DNA of 64,000 nt. Origin: Melastoma dodecandrum. Its lineage: Eukaryota > Streptophyta > Magnoliopsida > Myrtales > Melastomataceae. The translations under genes and the position numbers were made by a program. Each line of letters begins with the position of its first letter. Position 1 is the first letter of the stretch. Of this stretch, positions 24,441-35,350 are shown piece by piece. The notes under the pieces are model-generated. The model ran no database searches. It saw nothing but the letters and a program-made list of their open reading frames with translations, and was not told where the DNA came from. The DNA is taken from positions 3,472,001 to 3,536,000 of the forward strand of contig JARUPY010000079.1 in NCBI GenBank assembly GCA_029817715.1, written 5' to 3'.

Positions 24441-27400
24441 ATGCCGAGAAATACTCGAAGTACTACTCAGAATCCCTTAGATGGGGAAAACCAGGAGCTT
24501 CCTCCGGGAATGAACTTGGAAGCGCCAGCCCTAGGAGGCCAGGCAGCTACGAACCAGTCCGCTTTTGATTCACATGCCCAAGCGCCAGCCCTAGGAGGCC
24601 AGGCAGCTACGAACCAGTCCGCTTTTGATTCACATGCCCCGTCTGAATTTATTTCGAGACTGGAGTTCCACAAGGAATTGGGGAGTGTGCGTCAGGATTT
24701 GACCGATATGAAGGGCATCCTAATGGATGTCCAAACTCTAATAGGGCGTCTTTCTGGCCCGAGAGACGAGGAAAGAGTAAGACCTCGTATGAGAGAGGCC
24801 CCATTTAGGGAGTCTACGTTCATGGCAGACGCTCGTCGGACTACTCAAGGGCCACGTAACGTGACTTTTGAGCGATCCGACATAAGGACAAATACTCTAT
24901 TCGAACCTGGGAATTTGGTTCCCCCTAGTCGACCCTCTTCTTCACGTAATCAACCGACGAATACGTATTGGAATGAGGCAGAGGACTTTCAAGAGGAAAC
25001 GGATCTAGGGGAGAATTTTATTCCGTCTCATCGCCCTGGAAAAGAACCTGTAATCGACGCAACTGGAGACCCCTATGGGCTTGGATCCCGAGGTGGAAAC
25101 TTTCGGGAGGAGCCTTCTTCCTACACGAGGAATCCAGCGAGTCAGACAGTGGGGGAAAGATCTCCGTACAGCCCGATAAGGTCGACTCGACCTACAGCAC
25201 AGGCCCCAGTAGGCGGTGTACCCCCAGACCTGAGGGAGGCCATAACTCAGGTTATAGAGCAAGTCGTCCCCGGAATAGCTCGGCGAGACGACGCCTGTTT
25301 GTACAGGTCTCCCTATCCTACGTATGTCGACAGGGATTTCCCTTTACCTAGAGGTTATAAGGTGCCCGACTTTACACGTTTTTCGGGTGAAGATGAAATG
25401 ACCCCACTCGAGCATGTCGCTCGCTTCACTCACCAACTTGGTGAGGCGGCTGGGAACGACTTTTGGAAACTGAAGCTCTTCCCTAACTCGTTAACAGGGG
25501 ATGCCTTTACGTGGTATGCGAGTTTGCCGCCAGGGTCAATAGCCTCGTGGACTCAGATGCAATCTATGTTCGTTAAGACCTTCGCTCGACTGGACGCCCC
25601 CATGTCGATGTTTGAGGTAATGCGCCTTAAGCAGGCTAACGGAGAACACCCAGGGCAGTTTCTAATGAAACTCAGGAAGGCCCTACTACGGTGTAGCCCC
25701 CCCATACCGGAGAAGGATCAGTTACTTCTCGCATTAAATGCGTTGACTATTCCGTTCCGGAAAAAGCTGCAGGGCGAGCGCTTTGCTGACCTGTATGACT
25801 TAGCAAGGAGGGCCGCAGAGTATTATCAGCTTCTTACAGAGGAAGCCCAGCTGACTCGAGCCTACCAAGTCGACACTTATGAAGTCGACGTGGCGGAATT
25901 TGTCAAGGGGGAGTCGACTATATGCGACCCCCTGGCTAAGAAAAATTCCAAAGCTAAGGCATCCCAAAAGAATGCCGAAGAAAGAAAATATTCTTTCGAC
26001 ACAGATAAAGTCGACGCTATATTCGACTGGCTTCATCAAAGGAAAAGGATTAGGCTTAAGCCCGGCCATCGAGTTCCCCAGACAGAGAGGGAAAAGAATA
26101 GGAATTACTGCAAGTGGCATGGGTCTTTCACCCATGCTACCAAGGACTGTTTGTCCTTTAGAAATATCATACAGGATTTAATAGAGTCTAAAGAGCTCCG
26201 TTTTCCTGAAGTTGACGAAGTCGCCGTGGTGGATAATAATCCATTCGGGGATGAAGTCGCTATTCATACGTTTGACATATTTGACGCTGAGGTTAATCTC
26301 TTAGAAGTTATTGACGACTCTGTTGTACCCTCGCAGGACGTACAAGCAACCGGCGAGACTTTGGTGGCCAATGCCCTCATGAAGCGACTAGCTGAACGTG
26401 GGGTCTTCATTCTGCCCAAAGGAAGGGAGAAGTGGCTATGCCACTGGCACTTGAACGACACTCACACTACGGATCGGTGCCACACGTTCAAGAAGTATCT
26501 ACTGGACAGCAAAACGGAGGAGTGGTACGACTTGACCCCGTTCGAAGAAGCAGCGATGTCACTCAATACTCCCCAAGGATCTTCTCACGCCTTCAAAAGC
26601 CCTCCTAGCGCAGATCGCCGATTAGCCTCGCGAGGTGGAAGAGGAGGCCCCCAGGGTCACAAGGGCAATGGAGAGGCAGTCGCCCGGGGAACAGAACGCC
26701 CGGCACGGCGACTGGAGTTCATAGACTCGTCTGGTCAAAGGGTCATCAAACAGGGGTACACTAGAACTACCCCTGTCAAGGAGATCAAGCCGGTAGCGGA
26801 ACACAAGGGAGAGGACCAACCTCAGCAGGCCATGAATCGCAGACCCCGTTATGCGTCGCAGACAGTCGATCCTCAGGAACTACGGAGGGGGCCACCCATC
26901 GCCCAATTCCTAGACGAAAAGCTGCTGTGCCAAAAGTGCAAGCTGATCGCTCACAACCGCATACTCATTACCCAGCTCTGCACAGCATGCTGCGTTAGCT
27001 ATTTCTTGCGGCTCGTCGACTTATCCGCAAAAGGGGAGATGCTCGTGAAGGCAGCCCGTCCTGAGGGCTCAGGTAACTCGAACCTTAACAAGCCCTCGAA
27101 TAGGCCAGCAGATAACCCTGTGCAGGTAGGATATGACCCAGCCGACGGAAGGTTTGTGGAGGTGAGTCGACTTCCCTTTGGTTCTAAGAAACCAAGATTT
27201 GTCAAAGCGCTTAACCCTTCGTCTCAATGGCAGAAGGCGGAAAGAAAGATTACGCTTCCCGTGAGGGCTCAAAAGAGAAAAGAAAGGCGTCTAAGTCACG
27301 CCCAGAAAAAGCCAAGAATGACCCCTGTGATGCCATCCTTTGGCGGGAACCACGCCACAGGGAAACAAGTCGCAGAGCCCGAGCGGGTCGAGTCTACTGA

Positions 27401-28406
27401 TTACTCGGAAGACCCAGGCTCGAGTTTCGACTACACTCCTCTACGAGGAGATAAGCCCTGCGACTTCGATGCAGAGCAACGGCCCCTCGTGGGCTGTAAC
27501 GTTCTTACCCTCCCTGCGGAGTTCGCCTGCAACAACAAGCCGGAGGCACCGGGAGGTAAAACTCTCGACTCTAGAGTCACTACATTTCCTTCTGGCTTCC
27601 CTCTGCACTGGTTGAGGAAACCATCAGATCGTATGAAACAGCATATGCATTCGCTGTATATCTCAGCCACCTTTGATGGTGTTTTAGTGGGTCGAGTCTT
27701 AATAGACAATGGCGCCACTGTCAATGTTCTTCCCCTCGCCAAGTTTAGATTACTTGGGTACAAGCCTAGCGAGTTGGTGCGAACCGACGTAGCTGTAAGT
27801 GGCTTCAATGGGAGAAAATCCGAGTGCCTGGGTATATGCTCCGTGCGCCTAGGCGTCGGGAGACACGAGCAGGAAACTGCTTTCTTTGTAATCGATATAG
27901 CCCCTTCATTTAATGCGCTTTTAGGACGCGATTGGCTTCATAAGGCCGCCGCGATTCCATCTACTTTGCATAGGGAGTTAATCCTATGGCTTGACTCCGA
28001 AATAGAAATCGTTAAGGCTGATGAATACTCCTGTTGTGACAAGGGTATTTTGCATGCAGAGACGTGTAAGACAGTCAAGGACCTTACTCTGGACCAGCGC
28101 TACAAGCTGGGAGACCCCACAGTCGGACCCTTAGGTGAACCTTCAGGGAAGTTCGACTTCATCGTGAGCTATGGCACCTCTCACCCCAAGCCTGACGAAG
28201 GACCGATTGTGCCAACAGGGTGGGGGCCCGACTTCACAGACAAAGACATAGACGAGGTCCTGCAGAAGGTAGTCACGACTAAAGATGGAGGCGAAACGAA
28301 CAACAGCCCAAGCGACGACCAGGGAGAAGCGCCTAAGAGCCAAGAGAGCACTGCGACGGAGTTGGAGCCCGATAGACTCCTACATGAAGGGATGTATGGA
28401 CAGTGA
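24441..28406 (+). CDS. Tat-lineage Gag-protease polyprotein (1321 aa)
   Basis: Gag packages element RNA; the aspartic protease matures the polyprotein. ATG at 24441 follows the primer-binding site. Visible parts: a low-complexity N-terminus with a perfect 20-residue duplication (about 28-67), a Retrotrans_gag region with FTRFSGEDEMTPLEHVARF, FPNSLTGDAFTWYASLPP and W-T-Q-M (about 312-390), zinc-knuckle-like motifs NYCKWHGSFTHATKDC (about 556) and WLCHWHLNDTHTTDRC (about 665), and a protease site VLIDNGATVNVLP with catalytic Asp at about residue 1089. No stop or frameshift is present. The 3' end overlaps the pol ORF by 122 nt in a different frame. Confidence 0.93.
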   Translation: MPRNTRSTTQNPLDGENQELPPGMNLEAPALGGQAATNQSAFDSHAQAPALGGQAATNQSAFDSHAPSEFISRLEFHKELGSVRQDLTDMKGILMDVQTLIGRLSGPRDEERVRPRMREAPFRESTFMADARRTTQGPRNVTFERSDIRTNTLFEPGNLVPPSRPSSSRNQPTNTYWNEAEDFQEETDLGENFIPSHRPGKEPVIDATGDPYGLGSRGGNFREEPSSYTRNPASQTVGERSPYSPIRSTRPTAQAPVGGVPPDLREAITQVIEQVVPGIARRDDACLYRSPYPTYVDRDFPLPRGYKVPDFTRFSGEDEMTPLEHVARFTHQLGEAAGNDFWKLKLFPNSLTGDAFTWYASLPPGSIASWTQMQSMFVKTFARLDAPMSMFEVMRLKQANGEHPGQFLMKLRKALLRCSPPIPEKDQLLLALNALTIPFRKKLQGERFADLYDLARRAAEYYQLLTEEAQLTRAYQVDTYEVDVAEFVKGESTICDPLAKKNSKAKASQKNAEERKYSFDTDKVDAIFDWLHQRKRIRLKPGHRVPQTEREKNRNYCKWHGSFTHATKDCLSFRNIIQDLIESKELRFPEVDEVAVVDNNPFGDEVAIHTFDIFDAEVNLLEVIDDSVVPSQDVQATGETLVANALMKRLAERGVFILPKGREKWLCHWHLNDTHTTDRCHTFKKYLLDSKTEEWYDLTPFEEAAMSLNTPQGSSHAFKSPPSADRRLASRGGRGGPQGHKGNGEAVARGTERPARRLEFIDSSGQRVIKQGYTRTTPVKEIKPVAEHKGEDQPQQAMNRRPRYASQTVDPQELRRGPPIAQFLDEKLLCQKCKLIAHNRILITQLCTACCVSYFLRLVDLSAKGEMLVKAARPEGSGNSNLNKPSNRPADNPVQVGYDPADGRFVEVSRLPFGSKKPRFVKALNPSSQWQKAERKITLPVRAQKRKERRLSHAQKKPRMTPVMPSFGGNHATGKQVAEPERVESTDYSEDPGSSFDYTPLRGDKPCDFDAEQRPLVGCNVLTLPAEFACNNKPEAPGGKTLDSRVTTFPSGFPLHWLRKPSDRMKQHMHSLYISATFDGVLVGRVLIDNGATVNVLPLAKFRLLGYKPSELVRTDVAVSGFNGRKSECLGICSVRLGVGRHEQETAFFVIDIAPSFNALLGRDWLHKAAAIPSTLHRELILWLDSEIEIVKADEYSCCDKGILHAETCKTVKDLTLDQRYKLGDPTVGPLGEPSGKFDFIVSYGTSHPKPDEGPIVPTGWGPDFTDKDIDEVLQKVVTTKDGGETNNSPSDDQGEAPKSQESTATELEPDRLLHEGMYGQ
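24521..24640 (+). repeat. Perfect 60-bp in-frame tandem duplication in gag
   Basis: 24521-24580 and 24581-24640 encode the same 20-residue block (APALGGQAATNQSAFDSHA plus one residue) with the next copy starting in frame. No base difference was seen, implying a very recent duplication. Confidence 0.9.
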
Positions 28407-31400
28407 GGAGAAAGGTCATGCAGTCGCTGATATCCTACAGCGACTTCAGAAGCATGTTAGGACGACTAGGAAAGTAGGATGCCAGATAGGCAACGTCGAT
28501 TTCGAAATTAGGCCATGTAATAACGTGGACACCAATTTAGGTGGTGTCCAGAGTCGTGAGTCACTGATGATGCCATGTGACTCACTCGTAGGCGTTAATT
28601 TAGGCGAGGCATCGAGCCCTCGAATTGTTTTTATCAGTTCCTCGATGAATAAAGAACTTTTCCATTCTATCAAAGCTACTCTAGAAGAGTTTAAAGATTG
28701 TTTCGCTTGGGATTACACTGAGATGCCTGGCCTAGATCGCCGACTTGTGGAACACAAGTTACCAATCAAAACAGGATTTAAACCAGTCCAACAGGCGCCG
28801 AGGAGAATGACTCATGAAGTCACTCAAGCAGTATTTGAGGAAGTCAAAAAGCTCTTTAAAGCCGGATATATAAGGACATCGAGGTACACCGAATGGATAT
28901 CCAGTATAGTTCCTGTCATTAAAAAGAATGGTAAGATTAGGGTTTGCATCGACTTTAGAGACTTGAATCGTGCCACTCCAAAAGATGAGTACCCTATGCC
29001 CATCGCAGATGATTTAGTCGACAAGACTGCAGGGCACCAAATTATGTCCTTCATGGATGGTTTCTCAGGATATAACCAAATCTTCCTAGCCGAAGAGGAT
29101 ATCCATAAAACTGCGTTCAGATGTCCCTTAGGCATTTTCGAATGGGTAGTCATGCCATTCGGACTCAAAAACGCTGGGGCAACCTACCAACGGGCCATGA
29201 ACGCTATATTTGATGCCTTAATTAGCAAAACGGTCGAAGTATACATAGATGATATAGTAGTCAAGTCGCGAGATGAGAAGTCACATGTTAATGACCTTAG
29301 AAATGCTTTCATTCAAATGAGAAAGCATCAGCTCAAACTAAACCCTCTCAAATGTGCCTTCGGAGTCAGAGCAGGACATTTCCTAGGGTTCCTAGTTCAT
29401 CAACGTGGTATAGAAGTCGACCAGAACAAAGTGAACGCCATTCAAAGATTGAACCCTCCGAGTAATAAGAAGCAGTTACAGGCTTTCTTAGGAAGGGTCA
29501 ATTATCTAAGGCGATTTATTGGTAACGTCGCTGGACGGACAGAAGTTTTCTCGACCTTACTAAAGGCAAAGGGAAATTTTGTGTGGAGCGACAAACACCA
29601 AAAAGCATTTGAAGGCTTAAAGGAGTACTTAATGAAACCGCCTGTGCTTGCCCCTCCTCGGATAGGAAAGCCTTATCTGCTTTACGTGGCAGCGACTGAA
29701 TCAGTCATCGGTGCCATGTTAGCCCAAGAGACAGAGGACAAAACTGAGAGAGCAGTCTACTATCTGTCAAGACAACTAACTGCTACAGAAAAGCGCTATA
29801 CAATTAAGGAGAAGTTATGCCTGTCAGTTTTTTATGCTGTTAAGAAGCTGAGACATTATATCGGATCCCAAGAGGTTCATGTTATTGCCAAGTCCCCAGT
29901 CATAAAATACTTTTTCGAAAGTCCCCTATTGACCGGAAGAATTAGTAAATGGAGCTTGGTCCTATCCGCATACGATCTGCGTTTCAAACCTCAACAGTCG
30001 GTGAAAGGGCAGGCCTTAGCCGATTTCTTAGTGAACCACGATCCATCTACATCAATCGATCAAGAGGAATTCCTTGAGGATGTCTGGCAAGCTTGGTTTG
30101 ATGGATCTTCGGCGAAATCCGGCGTAGGCATAGGCCTCCACGTACTTTCGCCACTAGGAAAGGACGTTCGCCTAGCATATCGTCTGTCGGCAACTCATAC
30201 AAACAATGCGACTGAGTACGAAGCGTTGATCACGCTCTTGAAGGAGTTATTAGCCTTGGGAGCCAGGAAAGCCAGAGTAATGGGAGACTCTCAACTGGTT
30301 ATTAACCAGATGAACGGCGACTCTCTATGTCAAGAGAAACTCGCACCCTATCATCAAGTCGCTCGAAGGCTAGTCGAGCGGTTCGAAGTAATTACTTTCC
30401 TTTTTGTAGGCCGGGAGGAAAACACAATCGCTAACGACCTAGCCCAAAAGGCTTCAGGATACAAGGCCAAAAGGGGAAGCGATTGTATCCCAGAAATAGC
30501 TTCCCACTTAGCTCCCCAAGGCGACGCGTTCACTCTGAATATAATGACAAGCGATAAAGATTGGAGGAGACCAATCACCGACTTCCTCTCCGACCCAACA
30601 CAAAAGGCGAGCCAAAGAATCAAGACTCAGGCTTTGTCGTACACTCTTATAGATGGGGTACTTTACAGAAAGACCAAAGAAGGAGTCCTACTAAGATGCG
30701 TCGATTTAGACGAAGCGACCCCAATTATGTTGGAGACTCACCAGGGTTTATGCGGGTCTCACCAATCTGGCACCAAAATGTCTTGGACTATCCAAAGACA
30801 TGGTTTTTACTGGCCATCAATGCTAAAGAATTGCATAGAAATGGCTAGGGGGTGCCAAGAGTGTCAAAAACATGGTCCGGTGACAAGGGCCCCAGCGTCC
30901 GATTTAGTCTCAGTCATCAAGTCTTGGCCGTTTAGGTCTTGGGCTTTAGATATAATCGGGGAGATTCACCCACACTCGAGTAAAGGCGATGCCTACATTC
31001 TAGTCGCTACTGACTACTTTACCAAGTGGGTCGAGGCTCAAGTATACCGGAAAATTGATCACAAAGAGGTGATCGATTTTCTCAGATCCTCCATCATTTA
31101 TAGATTTGGGATTCCCCAGAATATCGTAGTAGATAATGGCACCGTTTTCAATAATGAGAAGGTGCGTGAATTCGCTGCTGAATTTAGCTTTTCAATCACT
31201 AATTCGACACCTTATTACCCCCAGTCGAATGGACAAGCTGAAGCTACTAATAAGCTCATAAAGAATAACATTCAGAAAATGGTTGGTGCAAACCCAAGAA
31301 AATGGCACGAACTGTTACAGGACACCTTGTGGGCTCTAAGAGTCACCAAGAGAGACAGCACAGGAGAAGCCCCTTTTTCGCTGGTATATGGGCAAGATGC

Positions 31401-31854
31401 TGTCCTACCTATTGAGATTCGATACAAGTCGCTCAGGGTAGCTCATCCTGACTTGCAAGACGAGGCAATGTACCTCGCTTTAGAAGAATTGGAGAAAAAG
31501 CGACTCGACGTAATAGACCGACTTGAGGTACATAAGCAAAGAATTGCTAGATACTATAATAAAAAGGTTGTCCATAAGCGCTTCAAAGTGGGCGACTTGG
31601 TATGGAAGATGATCCTACCCCTTAAATCAAAAGACCAAGTCTTGGGTAAGTGGTCTCCTAATTGGGAAGGTCCATATAAAGTGTGCGAGACATACTCATC
31701 TAATACGTATCGACTTATGACCAGAGAAGGAGATAGGCATCCATTGAAGGTCAATGGTAAATATCTTAAATCCTACTGCGCGACTATCTGGGAAGCTCAT
31801 CATAAAATCCTAAGACAAAGGACTCCATTAATTTGGGAAGCGCTTAATTCCTAA
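28285..31854 (+). CDS. Tat-lineage Pol: RT, RNase H, archaeal-type RNase H, integrase (1189 aa)
   Basis: The frame is +1 relative to gag and is preceded in its own frame by TAG near 28270, so expression needs either initiation at ATG 28285 or a frameshift in the 122-nt overlap. Domains: RT with KNGKIRVCIDFRDLNRATPK, MPFGLKNAGATYQR and the YIDD active site (residues about 320-323); RNase H 1 (LLYVAATESVIGAMLAQ, about 465-530); archaeal-type RNase H 2 (WFDGSSAKSGVGIGL with first Asp near 606, TNNATEYEAL, GDSQLVINQM); integrase zinc region (H-x-H ... CQECQKHG, about 818-868); and the DD35E core (ALDIIGE, VVDNGTVFNN, GQAEATNK). All catalytic residues I looked for are present, so it is probably functional. 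Confidence 0.95.
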   Translation: MEAKRTTAQATTREKRLRAKRALRRSWSPIDSYMKGCMDSEEKGHAVADILQRLQKHVRTTRKVGCQIGNVDFEIRPCNNVDTNLGGVQSRESLMMPCDSLVGVNLGEASSPRIVFISSSMNKELFHSIKATLEEFKDCFAWDYTEMPGLDRRLVEHKLPIKTGFKPVQQAPRRMTHEVTQAVFEEVKKLFKAGYIRTSRYTEWISSIVPVIKKNGKIRVCIDFRDLNRATPKDEYPMPIADDLVDKTAGHQIMSFMDGFSGYNQIFLAEEDIHKTAFRCPLGIFEWVVMPFGLKNAGATYQRAMNAIFDALISKTVEVYIDDIVVKSRDEKSHVNDLRNAFIQMRKHQLKLNPLKCAFGVRAGHFLGFLVHQRGIEVDQNKVNAIQRLNPPSNKKQLQAFLGRVNYLRRFIGNVAGRTEVFSTLLKAKGNFVWSDKHQKAFEGLKEYLMKPPVLAPPRIGKPYLLYVAATESVIGAMLAQETEDKTERAVYYLSRQLTATEKRYTIKEKLCLSVFYAVKKLRHYIGSQEVHVIAKSPVIKYFFESPLLTGRISKWSLVLSAYDLRFKPQQSVKGQALADFLVNHDPSTSIDQEEFLEDVWQAWFDGSSAKSGVGIGLHVLSPLGKDVRLAYRLSATHTNNATEYEALITLLKELLALGARKARVMGDSQLVINQMNGDSLCQEKLAPYHQVARRLVERFEVITFLFVGREENTIANDLAQKASGYKAKRGSDCIPEIASHLAPQGDAFTLNIMTSDKDWRRPITDFLSDPTQKASQRIKTQALSYTLIDGVLYRKTKEGVLLRCVDLDEATPIMLETHQGLCGSHQSGTKMSWTIQRHGFYWPSMLKNCIEMARGCQECQKHGPVTRAPASDLVSVIKSWPFRSWALDIIGEIHPHSSKGDAYILVATDYFTKWVEAQVYRKIDHKEVIDFLRSSIIYRFGIPQNIVVDNGTVFNNEKVREFAAEFSFSITNSTPYYPQSNGQAEATNKLIKNNIQKMVGANPRKWHELLQDTLWALRVTKRDSTGEAPFSLVYGQDAVLPIEIRYKSLRVAHPDLQDEAMYLALEELEKKRLDVIDRLEVHKQRIARYYNKKVVHKRFKVGDLVWKMILPLKSKDQVLGKWSPNWEGPYKVCETYSSNTYRLMTREGDRHPLKVNGKYLKSYCATIWEAHHKILRQRTPLIWEALNS

Positions 31855-31986
31855 GAAAATCGCGCTAGGCTTCAGTAACGCTGTTTGGAAGAATGAATTT
31901 AGCGTAGTGGGCAGGAATTCATTCGAGACATAAGACACTTGATTTGTTCAGTAAAGCAAAAATAATCGAGTTGCGTTGTTCTTTGG

Positions 31987-34900
31987 TTACAAGTCTAGAC
32001 TCCATAACCCGCCAACTTCTCTAAAATCGAGGACAAGGGATTTACGAGCTCGTCGCTTCGCGTTCACCTTGTTTCGCTGGGCATAAAGGTCGACGACCTT
32101 TTCTCTATCCTTCTCAGCGTTGGCCTCCAACTCCTCGATTTCTTGAGTATTGATCGACGCAAGCTGCCGAGTCAGGTCATTCTTCATGTTCGTATAGAAC
32201 TCTATCTGTCTCTCTGCCTCGGTCAGCTTCTCTTGCACATCGACCAAATGTTGGCGGGCGTCCTGTGCAGCTTTAGAGGCCTGCCCTCGAGCATCATTGA
32301 TCGACCGAATCTTCGAGTCGGTCAAGTCGTAGGCGAGCAGGTCGGCGTAGTAATCCTTCCAGCGAGTCCAATACGTCGACCTGAAGCTCTTGCAGGCCCC
32401 CAGTATTTCGTCCGTCACCCGAGGGGATGCCTCGATCTCCTTCAACAGCTTCTGCATCTTCTCAAACTCGTCGACGCTTAAGGGGTCAATGAGCAGAAGT
32501 CGGCAGAATTCGTCAATGTCCTGATGAAGCTTCACCCATGGGTCGACAGTCGAGGTCGCTGCAGCAGGAGCCTGCAGAATAAGAAATGAAATGTTGCTAA
32601 GACACAATGTCCCAAACAGTCAACACCTCCATGCAATCAAATACTTACCTCTGAAGGTAGTAAATCCTCAGAACTTTCGCCTGAAGAAGTGGAGGGAGTA
32701 GGAGCCTTCTTGCGACCAGCAGTCGTCTTCACTCTCTTCGGGCGAGCCTGTGAAGTGTCACGGTTAGAATCGTGATAACAACGCCATACTTTGTGTGAAA
32801 GAAGAACACATACCATTGGTGGTGCAGGAGTGGGGGCTGAAGAAGAAGGGACGCCTTGTTCTTCCTCCTCTCGCATCGGCTGAGGTAGTGCCCCCTCCCG
32901 CGTCGACCGAGTTGAAGGATCGACTGAAACCATAGCGGTCCCTTCTTGTAGCAAGGCTTCAGGAGCCTGCTCTTCCTAGAGTGGAGTGTAATAAAACTAA
33001 AGTTCATGTATGAACTAGGGTAATATATCCTAGCAGGGAGTCGAGCTCACCTCGGCGGTCGAAGCCGTTGCACCCGTCTCGAACGCAACCAGAGTAGGCT
33101 GGTCACCACCTCCGGTTGACGCTTCGCCCTAGGCAATATAGTGCGGGTTAGATACAGAAGCTCAGGATGAATTAGAACCAGTAGAGCCATACCTCTGTAG
33201 CCGCTCCTCGAGCGACATCGACCGTCGCTAAGGTCGCAGGTACAATAGCAGATGATGAGCTCACTGGGGCCACCGCTGTTGGCGACCTCGAAGAAGAAGT
33301 CGCCGCTACGGTAGTCGGCGACTTAGGAAGAGGAGTCGCCACTGAAGCTGGTACCTTCACCAATCTCCTCCTCTGGGATAGAGACATCTCCTCAAGATCT
33401 CCTTTCTCGGTCGCCTTGCGCTTTGGAGCAGCCTTAGGTCGAGCATTAGCAGGGTCACCTGCGGCTGTTTCCCTGGAGCTCGCCACCTTAGCTTTCCCCT
33501 TGCCAGTCGACTTGAGTCTAGAAGGAGCGGGGGCAAGGGGAGCCTTAGGCTTTCCAGAGCCCTGAGGCATCATTGATCATGAAAAGGAGAAAGCTCACGA
33601 TTAATACTAAGAACCCAATACTCTTAAAGTAAAGCTAAGCCTTTACCTCTCGCTTTGATATGTGCATCGCCCATGTAAAAGTCAGGTTCCTTGGAGACCT
33701 CCAAGAAATGCATCAAAGCCCGCAGCTCTTCATAAGTAGTCGACCACAGCACAGTGAAGAATTGCGTGGCGAAACAGGCAGAAGTACCAGATGGGAATTC
33801 TATCTGGGAGAGCTGCGCCTTGCTGTTGAGCAAGTCGAGGGTCTTCGGGGAGATCGGCTTGCACGAAATCCTCTTCATCCTATCCCCGCACAAGCCACCG
33901 GTAGGGTCAGCAAGTGGAACCGCTACGCCCTGGATGAACCCAAACTGCCTCGCACACAGCTGAGGGTTATAGGCTTCAAAGGTCAGGTAGCCGTCGAAGA
34001 TGACTGGTAGGTCCCTGCGGGTCAATATCCCATTCCAAAAGCCACGAGCAGCTTGGAGCTTAATTTCCTGAGCAAATGTCTTGCCACCTGGAAAGGGTGC
34101 CCAGTTGCGTCGATCTGCCCTGCCGAAGTCGACGATGTGCTTCATGTGGCCAGTGACCGATGTCATAAGCCATTGATCCTTCCGCTGGCAACACTGCTCC
34201 AAGATGGTCTCCCCATAGTAGGCCGACTCGAGGGGCGAAGCAGGGCCCTTGAACCCAGTCAATCCTGGCATCCACATAGCTGACCAAAGGTGAACTAACC
34301 AGAGCAATCCTCCTGCTGGATGTTTTGGAAACGGCTTGATCTGAGTCGTCGCTCTGTCCAGATCATGGTAAAGAAGACCCAAAATGAAGGGGGCCCAAGA
34401 GATTTCTTCATTGGTCTCCCTCAGAAAGTTGGCCACTGGATAAGAAGTGTGGCTGACCTTCTTCCCTGGGAAGCAATAGACAAACTTGCTTAACCAAGTG
34501 CTGAGGAACTCGACCTCTTCCCGGGCGCCAAAGCACTCGGTCGACAACTTCTCATCTGGCTCTTTGCCTGCTGAGGCCATTTTCAAATGCCTGCTTACCA
34601 CCTCCATGTACTGAAGGGCGCCCTTCGGATTAATATCGCCTGCCAGGGAGTATTGGCGAACAGGGAGGCTATTGACTTTGCACCTGGCCAAAATCTTCAC
34701 ATCTGCCAAGGTAATAGACATGGGACCCTCCGGGAAATAGAAGCAATTGACTGAGGAGTTCCAGAAAGGCAGCATAGCCGAGCAGACTCTAGGATCACAG
34801 TTCTTGTCTGCCACAGACATCCTAAAGAACCTCAGAATTTTCTGACTCCTAAACCTCTCTGTGAAGTGCTCCTCCCACATCTCGAGCCATTCCACCATCT

Positions 34901-35153
34901 CAGATTTAGACGAAGAAGGAAAACACAGGAAGGATCCCTGACCTTCCCAGTTGAGGGGATCGACGAAGTTGGGATGGCAGATCGGGATGGGCTTCTCGGT
35001 GACGAGATAGTTGAGCGGCACTGTCCCCGGGAAGAGACGCTCCGGCAGGATAGGTCCGAGGGTGACGCCCGATCCCTGATCCTCTGTGACCGGAATGGGT
35101 CCGGTTGGCCCCGCACGCTGATTATGGACCTCGAAAGCCTGGAAAGTCGACAT
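31987..35153 (-). CDS. Antisense spliced gene in the retrotransposon: PMD-like domain plus coiled coil
   Basis: This gene lies on the opposite strand to gag-pol. Exon 1 runs from ATG 35153 to about 33647 and encodes about 500 residues resembling plant-mobile-domain/'aminotransferase-like' TE proteins ([38 protein letters not shown]). Further exons, all phase 0 with GT-AG borders: about 33573-33193 (Ala/Pro/Ser/Lys-rich), 33128-33051, 32975-32814, 32747-32649 and 32571-31987 (stop). The last encodes a long Glu/Lys/Gln-rich coiled coil. The join between exon 1 (phase 1) and exon 2 (phase 0) did not resolve, so these may be two genes or the first intron may use another site. Antisense extra genes are known in some Tat elements; their role is unclear. 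A related scrap occurs at 52201-52323. Confidence 0.7.
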
Positions 35154-35285
35154 CTTTTTAAGGATCGGAAGAGTGTTAAGGAGGAAGACGAAGAGTTTTC
35201 CGGGAAGCGAGGGTTTTCTAGTTTCTTGGAGAAGATGAAGAAGTGTTGAGCAAGGAAGAAAAGTGCGGGAAAAGGACGATGACTC

Positions 35286-35295
35286 TCCTTTATAT
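35286..35295 (-). promoter_or_regulatory. TATA box of the antisense gene
   Basis: On the minus strand the sequence reads CTATATAAAGG. It lies about 135 bp upstream of the ATG at 35153 and only about 55 bp inside the 3' LTR. This gives the antisense gene its own promoter, independent of the LTR. Confidence 0.6.
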
Positions 35296-35336
35296 AGGGT
35301 ATGATTTTTGCTGAGTCGGCGTAGCCAACCCAGCAT

Positions 35337-35350
35337 AAAAGGGGGGCTTA
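35337..35350 (+). other. Polypurine tract
   Basis: AAAAGGGGGGCTTA directly precedes the 3' LTR; an A/G run in this position primes plus-strand DNA synthesis in LTR retroelements. Confidence 0.8.
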
